Origin: JBICHM01 sp043101835
Lineage (GTDB): Bacteria; Planctomycetota; Phycisphaerae; Phycisphaerales; UBA1924
DNA length: 23,563 bases
NCBI GenBank assembly: GCA_043101835.1
Contig: JBICHM010000137.1
Span: 1-23,563 of the forward strand
Reading direction: 5' to 3'
Below the pieces are notes generated by a model. That model worked only from the letters and a program-made list of their open reading frames with translations. It ran no database searches and was not told the DNA's origin. Positions 16,043-23,317 of the stretch are shown here, piece after piece. A program made the translations under genes and the position numbers. How positions within the stretch are numbered: position 1 is the first letter of the stretch; every line of letters starts with the position of its first letter.

Positions 16043-18591
16043 TCCGACTGTCCTCCCGATCGCGCAAGACGCCGATCGACCGGCGCCCGGAACGCGATCG
16101 CGCGATGGTTCCGCGCGTCCACGACATACGCGACGTCGCCGCCGAACGCCACCCCCCAGGGTTGCGCGAGCTCACCCTCGCCCCGGCCGGGCCGCCCGTA
16201 GACGCCCAGGCTCGCGCCGGTCTCCCAGTCGATGCGCTGCACCCGGTTGTTCCCGAACTCGCCCACCAGCACGCTGCCATCGGGCATGGGCGCGAGGGAA
16301 TAGGGATACCGAAACGCCCCCGGCGCACCGCCCGGGGCGCCCCCATCGAGCCCGTGCCAGGCGATGAGCTCGCCGTCCCGCGTAAACCGCCCGACGCGAT
16401 GGTGGATTGAATCGGTGACGAGCAGCTCCTCGCGCGCGCTGTCATAGACGAGCGACTGCGGGCGCTCGAACACGGCCCCCGGTTCGTCCGCTGAGCCGAG
16501 GCTCCCGAAGGCGAAGAGGAAGGTCCACGCGTCGTCGAAGACACTGATGCGGTCGTTCCCGCCGTACTCCCCGACATAGAAGCGTTCGATCGCGCCATCG
16601 GGGTCGGTCTCGATCGCGACGTCGGTGGGGTAGATGAACTCACCGTCGCCCGTGCCGTAGGCGCCGTGCGTGGCGATGAGCTCCGCGCCCTCGTCGGTCG
16701 GGCGGAAGACAGCCACGCGATGCTCGTGGGTGTCGGCGATGTAGAGGAGCCCGTCGGGGCCGAAGGTGAGCCCGGTCGGGAAGCCGCGATCAACGGCGGG
16801 CAGCTCCCACACCGCCAGCGGCGCGCCGTCGAGGGTGAGGCGCTGCGCGCGTCCGCTGCGGTCGATGATGAAGAGCGAGTCCATCCCGATGTCGATCGCA
16901 CGCGGCTGGACGAACTGCCCCGGGTGGCGCCCCGGCTCGCCGATCACGCGCACCACATCGAGCGGCGCACCGCCCTCAGGGGCCCGGTCCTGACAGCCGA
17001 GCAGCGCAGCGGGGGTCAGCGCGATCAGCGCAAGCAATCCGCGCCGTCCCAACCGGCCCGAAAGCCCGAGGACGCCCGCGACGAGGAGCGCAAACGCAAG
17101 CCCGCCTCCCGCAACGACGAGCATGCCCGCGACGAGTTCCTCCTCGCGGTTGTAATGCAGGAGGTTCAGGAGGAAGCGGGGCAGGTTGTCGGTTCCGGGC
17201 GGCAGAAGGACGACGGCTGCTTCGATCTCGTGCAGGCTGAGCAGCGCGACCGCCATCGCGGCGCCCGCGAGCGCCGGCGCGTGCGCCACCGCGCGCGTCC
17301 GCCACCACGCACCAAGGCCGGCGCCGGCCTCGAGGCGACGTAGATCACGGAGTTCGCGAGGCTCCGCCGCCTGCACGGCGCACGCGATGCAGACCGCGAC
17401 GAGCCCGAAACGCGCCAGATGCGCCAGCGACACCCCGGCGCGCGACTCAGCGAGCCAGCCCAGCCCCGGAAGGTCGCCGGCGCGCAGCAGGCTCGCGCCG
17501 ATCAGCACACCGGGCGCAAGACCGAGGGCGATCCACACGCGCGCCGCCAGCGAAGCGCCGCGACGCTGCGCCGCGACACTCGCCAGCGCGCCGAGCCCGA
17601 GCGCCATGACCCCCGCCGCGATCGCCATGAGCGCGCTCGAGAGGATCGCATCGCCCGCCGTCTGGAGGAACCGGCCCAGACTACCCGCGTCGCGAAGCGA
17701 AAGGGCCAGCAGCGCGATGGGCGCGAGCGTCGACAGCCCCCAGACGAGCGACGCCGCGACGACCACAGGCGGCCCGGCGCCCTCCGACTCCCGTCGCGCC
17801 GCGCGCGTCAGGTCCATGCGCGACACGCGCCCGCCGGTGATCCACCCGCCGACAATCGCGAGCGCCAGCAGCGGCGTCGCCGCGACCCACACCGCGCCGC
17901 TGCCGCCGGTCTCGTCGAGCAGGCGCCAGAGCGTGATCGCATACGTCTCCACCTGCGCCACATGCAGCGGCACGCTCGAGCCGAGCGTCACGAGGCCGAC
18001 GAGCCCGACCGCCGCGCACATCGAGGGCGCAAGCATGCGCGCGCCGTGTCGCACGCGCATAAGGCGCGACGGGCACTCCATTCGCAGCCAGTCGAGCCGC
18101 TCCTGTTCGATGGCGCGCGCGCCGAGTGCCATCACGACAGCCGCGATCGGCCATGACCACAGCGCGACGCCGCCGATCGCCTGGGCCCATGACACGACGC
18201 GCGACGCCCAGGCGGGCGCATGCGCAATCCAGTCCCCCAGCGCGGTGCCCGGGGCGCGCAGCAGGCCCCAGGAGGTGTAGACGAGGTACCCGGGCAGCAG
18301 CATGGGCGCAAAGAGCAGCGCCGCGCCCGCGGCCCCGAGCCGTCGCGACCACCACGCCGCGGGCAGCGCGAGCGCCGTCGCCAGTGCGCCCGCCAGCACG
18401 CACACCCCCACAGACCGCGCCAGCGTGGGCAGGCTGGCGACAGTGTCGCGCGCGACCAGGCGCAGCGTCTCCGCCGGCGCGCCGAGGCCGTTGACGACGC
18501 CGAACACCAGCGGAAGCGCCAGCGCCGCGCCCACCGCCGTCGCCAGCGCGCCGCTTGCGCGCGAGGCCCGCCCCGGCGCTGCCGGGCTCAT
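16039..18591 (-). CDS. ABC importer permease fused to lipobox and six-repeat NHL propeller
   Basis: This 850-aa protein joins two parts. Residues ~1-510 form a double permease like FbpB-type importers: about twelve hydrophobic helices, with an EAA-like loop in the second half (LRRLEAGAGLGAWW) and a weaker one in the first. Next comes GRRGLLALIALTPAALLGC, ending at Cys533, which looks exactly like a lipoprotein signal with lipobox LLGC. Six NHL repeats follow (examples: GFPTGLTFGPDGLLYIADT, GAFRYPYSLAPMPDGSVLV, GELAQPWGVAF), enough for a six-bladed periplasmic propeller. No stop separates the parts. A TTG at 17052 (L514) could start a separate lipoprotein but has no Shine-Dalgarno. The ATG at 18591 overlaps the binding-protein stop by 4 bp; a GTG at 18600 is the alternative. 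Its substrate is unknown. Confidence 0.82.
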   Translation of the reverse strand: MSPAAPGRASRASGALATAVGAALALPLVFGVVNGLGAPAETLRLVARDTVASLPTLARSVGVCVLAGALATALALPAAWWSRRLGAAGAALLFAPMLLPGYLVYTSWGLLRAPGTALGDWIAHAPAWASRVVSWAQAIGGVALWSWPIAAVVMALGARAIEQERLDWLRMECPSRLMRVRHGARMLAPSMCAAVGLVGLVTLGSSVPLHVAQVETYAITLWRLLDETGGSGAVWVAATPLLALAIVGGWITGGRVSRMDLTRAARRESEGAGPPVVVAASLVWGLSTLAPIALLALSLRDAGSLGRFLQTAGDAILSSALMAIAAGVMALGLGALASVAAQRRGASLAARVWIALGLAPGVLIGASLLRAGDLPGLGWLAESRAGVSLAHLARFGLVAVCIACAVQAAEPRELRDLRRLEAGAGLGAWWRTRAVAHAPALAGAAMAVALLSLHEIEAAVVLLPPGTDNLPRFLLNLLHYNREEELVAGMLVVAGGGLAFALLVAGVLGLSGRLGRRGLLALIALTPAALLGCQDRAPEGGAPLDVVRVIGEPGRHPGQFVQPRAIDIGMDSLFIIDRSGRAQRLTLDGAPLAVWELPAVDRGFPTGLTFGPDGLLYIADTHEHRVAVFRPTDEGAELIATHGAYGTGDGEFIYPTDVAIETDPDGAIERFYVGEYGGNDRISVFDDAWTFLFAFGSLGSADEPGAVFERPQSLVYDSAREELLVTDSIHHRVGRFTRDGELIAWHGLDGGAPGGAPGAFRYPYSLAPMPDGSVLVGEFGNNRVQRIDWETGASLGVYGRPGRGEGELAQPWGVAFGGDVAYVVDARNHRAIAFRAPVDRRLARSGGQSE

Positions 18592-19634
18592 TGCGTCCAC
18601 TCGTCGTCGAGAATCGCCAACGCCGCGTCCATGCGCGCCGCGATGCGCACCGGATCCACGCCCATCGGATCGGGCACGCTGTAGGCGGGGAAGTCCGCCG
18701 CGACCTCGGGGCGGATCGGCACATTGTGCGAATCGCTCTCGGCGAGCATCCGCTCCACGCGCTCGCTGAGCAGGAAGAGCGCGAGGCGACGCCCCGCCTC
18801 AGCATTCGGACCACCATCGACAATCGCAACGGTGTTGGGGATCACCATCGTCCCCATGGCGCGCCCGTCGAGATCGTGGCGCACATAGACAAGGTCGATC
18901 GGCCAGCCGTTGCGCTGCCCGCTCCAGACATCATCGGTGTCGGTCAGGCCGACGCGGATCTCACCGCTCGCCACTGCGCGCACGACGCTGGCGTTGCCGT
19001 CGTAGAGTCGCACGCCGTTCGCCTGCAACGCCTGCGCCCAGACGCGGAATGCATCCTCGCCCCAGGCCTCGAGCGCCAGGCCCATGTGGCCGCGCGTGGT
19101 GCCGAATGCCGGTCGCGCGACCCCCACGCGCCCGCGCCACCGCTCGTCGAGCAGGTCGTGCATCGTCCGCGGCGCCGCCTCGGGCGACACGAACTCTGTG
19201 TTGTAGACCACCACGCGCGCCCGATTCGCAAAGCCGTGCCACAACCGGTCGCCATCGGCGAGCCCCGACGGCCACACTTCGAGCGACGCGTCCTCGAGCG
19301 GCGCGAGCAACCCTTCCTCGGCGAGGCGGATCGTCAGAAACACCTCGCTCGACCAGAACACATCGGCGCGCGGGTTCTCCCGCTCCGTGCGCAATCGCTG
19401 CACGAGACCCGTCGTCTTGGTCGCCTCGGTGTCGCCGAGCACGCGCACGCGCAGGCCGGATTCTTCCTCGAACGCGCCGACAATCGGCCGGACCACGTAG
19501 TCGTCAGCCGAGACGTAGAGCACGACGTCACCGGCGCCGGCGCCGGGGCGTTCTGAGCACGACGATGCAAGCGCACCGGCGCAGACCAGCGCCGCCGCCA
19601 TCCACCGTGCTGCCCCGCTCACGATCGATCGCAC
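18588..19634 (-). CDS. ABC transporter solute-binding lipoprotein (family 1, FbpA-like fold)
   Basis: This 348-aa periplasmic binding protein has a hydrophobic signal ending ALASSC, with Cys26 as a plausible though imperfect lipidation site. It shows the family-1 pattern VVLYVSADDYVVRPIVGAF, ADVFWSSEVFLTIRLAEEGLL, and VVVYNTEF. In ferric-iron binders a Tyr-Tyr pair coordinates iron near the C-terminal domain hinge. The matching region here reads VGLTDTDDVWSGQRNG, with no such pair, so iron may not be the ligand. The GTG at 19634 has GGAAGG ten bases upstream. The gene starts 7 bp after the coiled-coil gene's stop and overlaps the permease-NHL gene by 4 bp, so binding protein and permease form an importer unit. 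No cognate import ATPase lies in the window. Confidence 0.86.
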   Translation of the reverse strand: MRSIVSGAARWMAAALVCAGALASSCSERPGAGAGDVVLYVSADDYVVRPIVGAFEEESGLRVRVLGDTEATKTTGLVQRLRTERENPRADVFWSSEVFLTIRLAEEGLLAPLEDASLEVWPSGLADGDRLWHGFANRARVVVYNTEFVSPEAAPRTMHDLLDERWRGRVGVARPAFGTTRGHMGLALEAWGEDAFRVWAQALQANGVRLYDGNASVVRAVASGEIRVGLTDTDDVWSGQRNGWPIDLVYVRHDLDGRAMGTMVIPNTVAIVDGGPNAEAGRRLALFLLSERVERMLAESDSHNVPIRPEVAADFPAYSVPDPMGVDPVRIAARMDAALAILDDEWTQ

Positions 19635-19641
19635 GCGCCGG

Positions 19642-21438
19642 TCACCTTCCCTCGTCGCCGGACTCGCCCTCGCCCGATTCTGCCGGCGGTGGAGGCGGGG
19701 TCGACTCTCTGGCGCGCTCCGCCTTCGCCTTCGCCTCCAGACGTCCGAAGTAGTGCTTCACCGCGTCGTGATACTCGCGCGGGATGCGCTGGCTCTCGAT
19801 CGCGTCGGCGGCCGACTGCGATCCGGACGACACGGCCTCGCCGAAGGCCTGCACGCTCTCGCCGCGCACCTGGGCGCCCTCGACCATGCGCGTGGCGATC
19901 GGCGCGCCGCCATGGTCCTGCCCGACGGCCTTCTCCTGGCGCAGGGTGAAGTCGGCCTGCTCCTGGCTGAGGAGCCCGCCGCCGGCGCCGCGATTCCCGC
20001 CGCTGCGCCGATCCCAGAGTTCCAGCATGTTCGGCTCGCCCTGCCCGGCGCCGGGGTCTTCGCCCAGCGCGCTGGAGAGGTCGCTCATCTGCCCCCACAC
20101 CTGCTGCTGCGCCGCCTGCAGGCCCTGCATCTCCTGCTGGAGCATCTCCATCTGGCTGAGTTGATCGGAGAGCTGGCCCATGCCCGGCGACGCCTGCTGC
20201 CCCTGTTCGCCAGGCGACCCGCCCTGCTGCTGGCTCTGCTGCCCCTGCTGGCCCTGCTGACCGGGGTTCTTGCACTCGCCGGCCGCCTGCTGCATCGACT
20301 TGGCCATCTGCTGCATCAGGTCCTGGGCGCCCTCCTGCCCCTGGGCCGTCTGCTGGAGCTGCTGCTTCTGCTGCTCGCTGAGCCCCTCAGCATTCTGAAT
20401 CGCTTCACGCAACCCCATCGGGTTGTCGAGCAGCGACGGGTCGATGCCCTGCTCGGCGAGCTTCTGTTCGAGCGCCTTGCGATCCTGCGCCAGCTGCTCG
20501 ATCTGCTCGGCGAGATTCTCGAGCTGCTTTGCGAGCGCCTCGCGCTGTGCGTCGGACATCTCGCCTGCCTGCAACTGCTCCATCATCTGCCGGAGCGCCT
20601 CGCCAGCCTTCGCGAACTCGCCCTGCGCGAGCGCCTCGGCCACATCGTCGAGCGGGCCCTCGCCGGGCTCCTCCAGGCGGCTGAGCCGGTCGCGGAGCTC
20701 CTCCATCTTCATCGCCTCGCTGCCGGCGCGCCGCTGCTCGAGGCGCTCGTTGAGCGAGGTGAGTTCACGCAGCGCCATGCGCCGGATCTGCTCCGGATCG
20801 GCTTCCTCGGTCTCCGGGGTCTGCAGATCTTCGAAGAGGTCCGCCTCGCCAACCTGCTCGAGCGCCTTGCGCACCTCGTCCTGCGCAGTCCTGACCTGCG
20901 CGACCGCATCGGCGCGCTCTTCCTCGCGGCGCTCCTCCGCCTCGGCCTTGGAGAGCAGGCCGAGCAGGTCCGCCTGGGGCAGCGTCAGCCACAGCGCGCC
21001 GACGATCGCCGCCGCAGTCAGTGGCGCCGGCCAGAGGCGCGGCGCCGTCGCGGGGAGCGCCCGACCCAGCGCCACGCCCCGGGCCATCCGCGCCGCGTGC
21101 TCGACAGCGGCCCGGCTCCAGGCGTCAGCGCGATCAGCCACGCAGACCGCCGTGCTCAGGCTCTCGCGCAGCGCGGCGCGCTCGTCCACCAGCCGGGCCA
21201 CCTCGTCCTCGCGAGGCCACTTCCAGATCGTCAGCGCCACCCCGAGCGCCAGCGCGCCGGCCAGGGCGCTCCACAGCGCGATTGACCAGACGACCCCGAC
21301 GCCGAAAAGCCGCTCCAGCCCGAGCGCGACGCCGAGGCACGCGATCGCGATCGTCAGCGTGAGCGCAAGGAACCCGACGAATCGCCCGACGCCCACGCGC
21401 CACGCCGCCCGGCGCAGCAGCCGCTTGACCTCGTGCAT
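19642..21438 (-). CDS. Membrane-anchored coiled-coil, Gln-rich protein, function unknown
   Basis: This is a 598-aa protein with three hydrophobic helices in the first quarter (about 19-41, 47-72 and 140-155), then a long charged helical region rich in Glu, Gln and Arg, probably coiled coil. Around residues 393-417 is a low-complexity Gln/Gly tract (GQQGQQGQQSQQQGG). The tail has a poly-Pro run (STPPPPPAESGEGESG). The layout recalls DUF4175-type proteins but is shorter, and I cannot assign a function. The frame opens at 21468, but the ATG at 21438 has AAAGGAG six bases upstream and is clearly better. It is the first gene of the 18-kb minus-strand cluster, after a 106-bp gap from rpiB. Confidence 0.78.
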   Translation of the reverse strand: MHEVKRLLRRAAWRVGVGRFVGFLALTLTIAIACLGVALGLERLFGVGVVWSIALWSALAGALALGVALTIWKWPREDEVARLVDERAALRESLSTAVCVADRADAWSRAAVEHAARMARGVALGRALPATAPRLWPAPLTAAAIVGALWLTLPQADLLGLLSKAEAEERREEERADAVAQVRTAQDEVRKALEQVGEADLFEDLQTPETEEADPEQIRRMALRELTSLNERLEQRRAGSEAMKMEELRDRLSRLEEPGEGPLDDVAEALAQGEFAKAGEALRQMMEQLQAGEMSDAQREALAKQLENLAEQIEQLAQDRKALEQKLAEQGIDPSLLDNPMGLREAIQNAEGLSEQQKQQLQQTAQGQEGAQDLMQQMAKSMQQAAGECKNPGQQGQQGQQSQQQGGSPGEQGQQASPGMGQLSDQLSQMEMLQQEMQGLQAAQQQVWGQMSDLSSALGEDPGAGQGEPNMLELWDRRSGGNRGAGGGLLSQEQADFTLRQEKAVGQDHGGAPIATRMVEGAQVRGESVQAFGEAVSSGSQSAADAIESQRIPREYHDAVKHYFGRLEAKAKAERARESTPPPPPAESGEGESGDEGR

Positions 21439-21544
21439 TGCAGGCTCCTTTCCGGCTCGACGCCCCACCGAACCCCCGCAGGCGCCCCCGGACCGGACAC
21501 GGGGCGGCGCCTCCGAATCCTTACGAATGAGCGGGCAGCGAGTT
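21439..21544 (-). other. Leader gap upstream of the long minus-strand cluster
   Basis: This 106-bp gap lies between the rpiB stop and the first gene of the cluster. It contains a GC-rich hairpin (AGGCGCC at 21480-21486 paired with GGCGCCT at 21506-21512) without a following T-tract, so a terminator is not convincing. I see no clear promoter; a start of transcription within or before rpiB is equally possible. Confidence 0.35.
21445..21451 (-). promoter_or_regulatory. Strong ribosome-binding site for the coiled-coil protein gene
   Basis: AAAGGAG on the minus strand lies six bases before the ATG at 21438. It settles the start against the open-frame start at 21468 and is the best Shine-Dalgarno in the cluster, as expected for its first gene. 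Confidence 0.8.
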
Positions 21545-22039
21545 TCAGCCTATTGGCGTCTTTGTCGGCGCGCCAACGCCCCCGGCGTCATAGGGCGCAC
21601 GCGCCTCCTCGATGGCCCGGATCTTGTCCACCCGGCGCTGGTGGCGCCCCCCTTCGAAGGGGGTCTGCATCCACAGATCCACGATTTTGTCGATCAGGCG
21701 CGGGCCAAGCAGGTCGGCCGAGAGGCAGAGCACATTCGCGTCGTTGTGGGCGCGGCTCATCTCGGCCGACAGCTCGTCATGCACGAGCGCCGCACGCACC
21801 CCCCGCACTTTGTTCGCGGCGATGCTCATGCCGATGCCCGACCCGCAGATGAGCATCCCGCGCTCCACCTCGCCGGCGCCGACCTGGCGGCCCACTTCGT
21901 ATGCGGGATCCGGGTAATCGCTGGATTTCTCGCTGAACTCGCCGGCGCGCACCACCTCGTGCCCGCCCTTCTGCATGCGTTCGGCAAAGCGGGCCGCGGC
22001 CTCGCACCCTCGATGATCCGCGCCGATCGCGATCTTCAT
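21545..22039 (-). CDS. rpiB: Ribose-5-phosphate isomerase B
   Basis: This 164-aa enzyme interconverts ribose 5-phosphate and ribulose 5-phosphate in the pentose phosphate pathway. Family features are all present: MKIAIGADHRG at the start (D8, H9), SSDYPD (39-44), the active-site loop LICGSGIGMSIAANK with C65 and S67, then HNDANVLCL and TPFEGGRHQRRVDKI. The sugar-phosphate family also includes galactose/allose isomerases, but the sequence fits RpiB best. A C-terminal extension of about 15 residues is not part of the fold. The ATG overlaps the stop of the phosphatase gene by 4 bp. A low-molecular-weight phosphatase gene next to rpiB matches the ywlE-ywlF order of Bacillus subtilis. Confidence 0.95.
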   Translation of the reverse strand: MKIAIGADHRGCEAAARFAERMQKGGHEVVRAGEFSEKSSDYPDPAYEVGRQVGAGEVERGMLICGSGIGMSIAANKVRGVRAALVHDELSAEMSRAHNDANVLCLSADLLGPRLIDKIVDLWMQTPFEGGRHQRRVDKIRAIEEARAPYDAGGVGAPTKTPIG

Positions 22040-22497
22040 GGCGTCAACTCCTCGAGGCGCGTCCGCACCAGTTCGCGGATGCGGCGCCCCGTCTCGTCAT
22101 ACAGCGATTGCGGCCCACCGAGGGGGTCCGGCACGTCCTCCCCCGACGGGTCGAGCACGAAGACCCGGTCGGCGACATGGGGCGCCAGCGACACCACCGC
22201 GCGCGCGTGGTCCGCCGTCATGCAATAAATGGCCCGCGCCGCCTCGAGCAGGTCGGGCGAGAGGGGGCGACTCGCCCGCTTCGGCATCGATGCCCCCAGC
22301 GACTCCACGGCGCGCACCGCCTCGGGCGTGGGCGGAGCGCCGGAGCCCGCGAAGACCCCCGCCGACCCCACGCGCAGCCCCCGGCCACGCTCCGGATCGC
22401 GCAGGAAATAGTCCACCGCCAGGGCCTCGGCCATGGGGCTGCGGCAGGTGTTGCCGGTGCAGACGAAGAGCACGAGATCCCGGCCGTTGTCACCCAC
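22036..22497 (-). CDS. ywlE: Protein-arginine phosphatase, YwlE-like (low-molecular-weight phosphatase fold)
   Basis: This 153-aa phosphatase has the P-loop C13-TGNT-C18-R19-S-P and the general acid D124-P125 in VPDPLGG. Thr17 sits where YwlE has the Thr that favours phosphoarginine; tyrosine phosphatases usually have Ile (CLGNICRSP). The DPLGG...LYDETGRRIRELV tail also matches YwlE. The likely reaction is removal of phosphate from arginine residues of proteins, opposing an McsB-type kinase, which is not in this window. The frame is open to 22710, but the first 71 residues are low-complexity and lie in the intergenic region. The GTG at 22497 with AAAGGA nine bases upstream gives the normal family length. 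A tyrosine phosphatase role is the main alternative. Confidence 0.82.
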   Translation of the reverse strand: MGDNGRDLVLFVCTGNTCRSPMAEALAVDYFLRDPERGRGLRVGSAGVFAGSGAPPTPEAVRAVESLGASMPKRASRPLSPDLLEAARAIYCMTADHARAVVSLAPHVADRVFVLDPSGEDVPDPLGGPQSLYDETGRRIRELVRTRLEELTP

Positions 22498-22506
22498 GAG
22501 GCGGCG

Positions 22507-22512
22507 TCCTTT
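22507..22512 (-). promoter_or_regulatory. Ribosome-binding site that sets the ywlE start
   Basis: AAAGGA on the minus strand lies nine bases before GTG 22497. It supports a start about 210 bp downstream of the open-frame limit. Confidence 0.6.
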
Positions 22513-22514
22513 CC

Positions 22515-22571
22515 CCGGGAACACGACCGTTCCCGGCGCGCAAGTATCGGCCCCGCCGGGGCCCCGGGCAA
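22515..22571 (-). promoter_or_regulatory. Candidate ywlE-rpiB promoter with a perfect palindrome at its start point
   Basis: On the minus strand, TTGCCC (22571-22566) and GATACT (22548-22543) are separated by 17 bases, a good sigma70-type layout. The predicted start point, near 22536, coincides with the edge of a perfect inverted repeat: CCGGGAAC (22515-22522), six-base spacer, GTTCCCGG (22529-22536). The palindrome could be an operator or a 5' hairpin just upstream of the Shine-Dalgarno. Promoter consensus in this lineage is uncertain, so this is a sequence-level suggestion. Confidence 0.4.
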
Positions 22572-22603
22572 ACGCGCGCCGCCGGGCCCCGCCCGCAGGC
22601 GCC

Positions 22604-22684
22604 TTGCGGACGGCGCGATCGCCTGAGTAGAGTGACGTTGCCCGGCGAGGCTCGCGGAACGCATCGCGCGGATCGCGCGTTCCG
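22604..22684 (+). promoter_or_regulatory. Candidate promoter and inverted repeat upstream of the 193-aa gene
   Basis: A weak promoter-like pair, TTGCGG (22604-22609) and TAGAGT (22628-22633) with an 18-base spacer, is followed by an 8-bp inverted repeat: CGGAACGC (22655-22662) and GCGTTCCG (22677-22684) with 14 bases between. The rest of the 214-bp divergent region is GC-rich, including CGGGGCCC/GGGCCCCG at 22557-22564 and 22584-22591, and holds no gene. Confidence 0.25.
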
Positions 22685-22711
22685 ACGCCACGCCATGATT
22701 GATGAGGCACT

Positions 22712-23293
22712 GTGGAGTTCTTCGACTACAAGCGCGCGTGCAAGGAGCTGAAGGCGATCGGGATCGTTCCCGACGCCGACGGCGAGGCCGTCCGATTCAC
22801 CCTGCAGAAGGTCCCCCAGGTCGTGCCCGATGTGCACGCGATCGTCTTCGGCGACGCGTCGCTCGCCGAGGACGCGCCCGACGGCGCCGCGAGCGCGAGC
22901 GTCGAGAAGGACCGCATCCCCCAGCTGGCCGAGGATCTCGTCCACACGCTGCACCTCGACGAGGTGCTGCTCGTGCCAGTGCGCAAATGGGGCGCCGTGG
23001 TGAACCTCGTCGCATTCGACCTCGCCGAGGACGAGTCCTGGCTCTCGATCGACGCCGAGGCGGCGGTCCACCAGAACAGCCACGACCCGCTTCAGCTCGG
23101 CCCGCCGGACCTCAGCCTCGTCACCGCCATGTGCACCGCGCTGATGACGCACGGCGAGAGCGACGAGGCCGATCTGACCATCGTCGCCACCGGCGCGCCG
23201 CTGACCCTCGAGTTCCGCCACGCCGGCGCGCTCATCGTCCGCTGCGGGCACGCCGGCATGCGCGACACGCTGCTGGGCGTCGTCGAAGGTTGA
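22712..23293 (+). CDS. Hypothetical protein, 193 aa
   Basis: I do not recognise this protein. It starts MEFFDYKRACKELKAIGIVP and is acidic, with alternating hydrophobic strands (DEVLLVPVRKWGAVVNLVAFDL, then ADLTIVATGAPLTLEFRHAG). That pattern suggests a small soluble alpha/beta domain. There is no signal peptide, membrane helix or obvious catalytic motif. The start is GTG at 22712, with GAGG four bases upstream, slightly close. An ATG at 22695 is in another frame. Codon use matches the neighbours and the frame is clean to TGA, so it is a real gene. It is divergent from ywlE across a 214-bp region and convergent with the next gene, giving no strong functional clue. Confidence 0.75.
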   Translation: MEFFDYKRACKELKAIGIVPDADGEAVRFTLQKVPQVVPDVHAIVFGDASLAEDAPDGAASASVEKDRIPQLAEDLVHTLHLDEVLLVPVRKWGAVVNLVAFDLAEDESWLSIDAEAAVHQNSHDPLQLGPPDLSLVTAMCTALMTHGESDEADLTIVATGAPLTLEFRHAGALIVRCGHAGMRDTLLGVVEG

Positions 23294-23303
23294 GCGACGC
23301 GAC

Positions 23304-23317
23304 CGCCTGATCAGGCG
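23304..23317. terminator. Palindrome between convergent genes, possible weak bidirectional terminator
   Basis: CGCCTGATCAGGCG is a perfect 14-bp palindrome at the junction of two convergent genes and includes the minus-strand stop codon. No T-run follows on either side, and the zero-length loop makes a hairpin less stable, so termination here is only a possibility. Confidence 0.25.

Noticed and set aside
13946..16201. 751-aa plus-strand open frame opposite the large VWA gene
   Set aside because: It is a shadow frame of His/Arg/Asp-rich composition, with no signal, motif or ribosome-binding site.
17041..17060. Separate NHL lipoprotein gene starting at TTG 17052
   Set aside because: No stop codon ends the permease before it and no Shine-Dalgarno precedes the TTG, so a single fused gene is the simpler reading. 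It is kept as an alternative in the fusion finding.
20170..20360. CTG-rich stretch that might be a tandem repeat or CRISPR-like array
   Set aside because: It simply encodes the Gln/Gly-rich low-complexity part of the coiled-coil protein. Unit spacing is irregular and there are no spacers.
22498..22710. 71-residue N-terminal extension of the arginine phosphatase
   Set aside because: The stretch is low-complexity and contains palindromes and a promoter-like pair. The family core starts just after GTG 22497, which has a Shine-Dalgarno.
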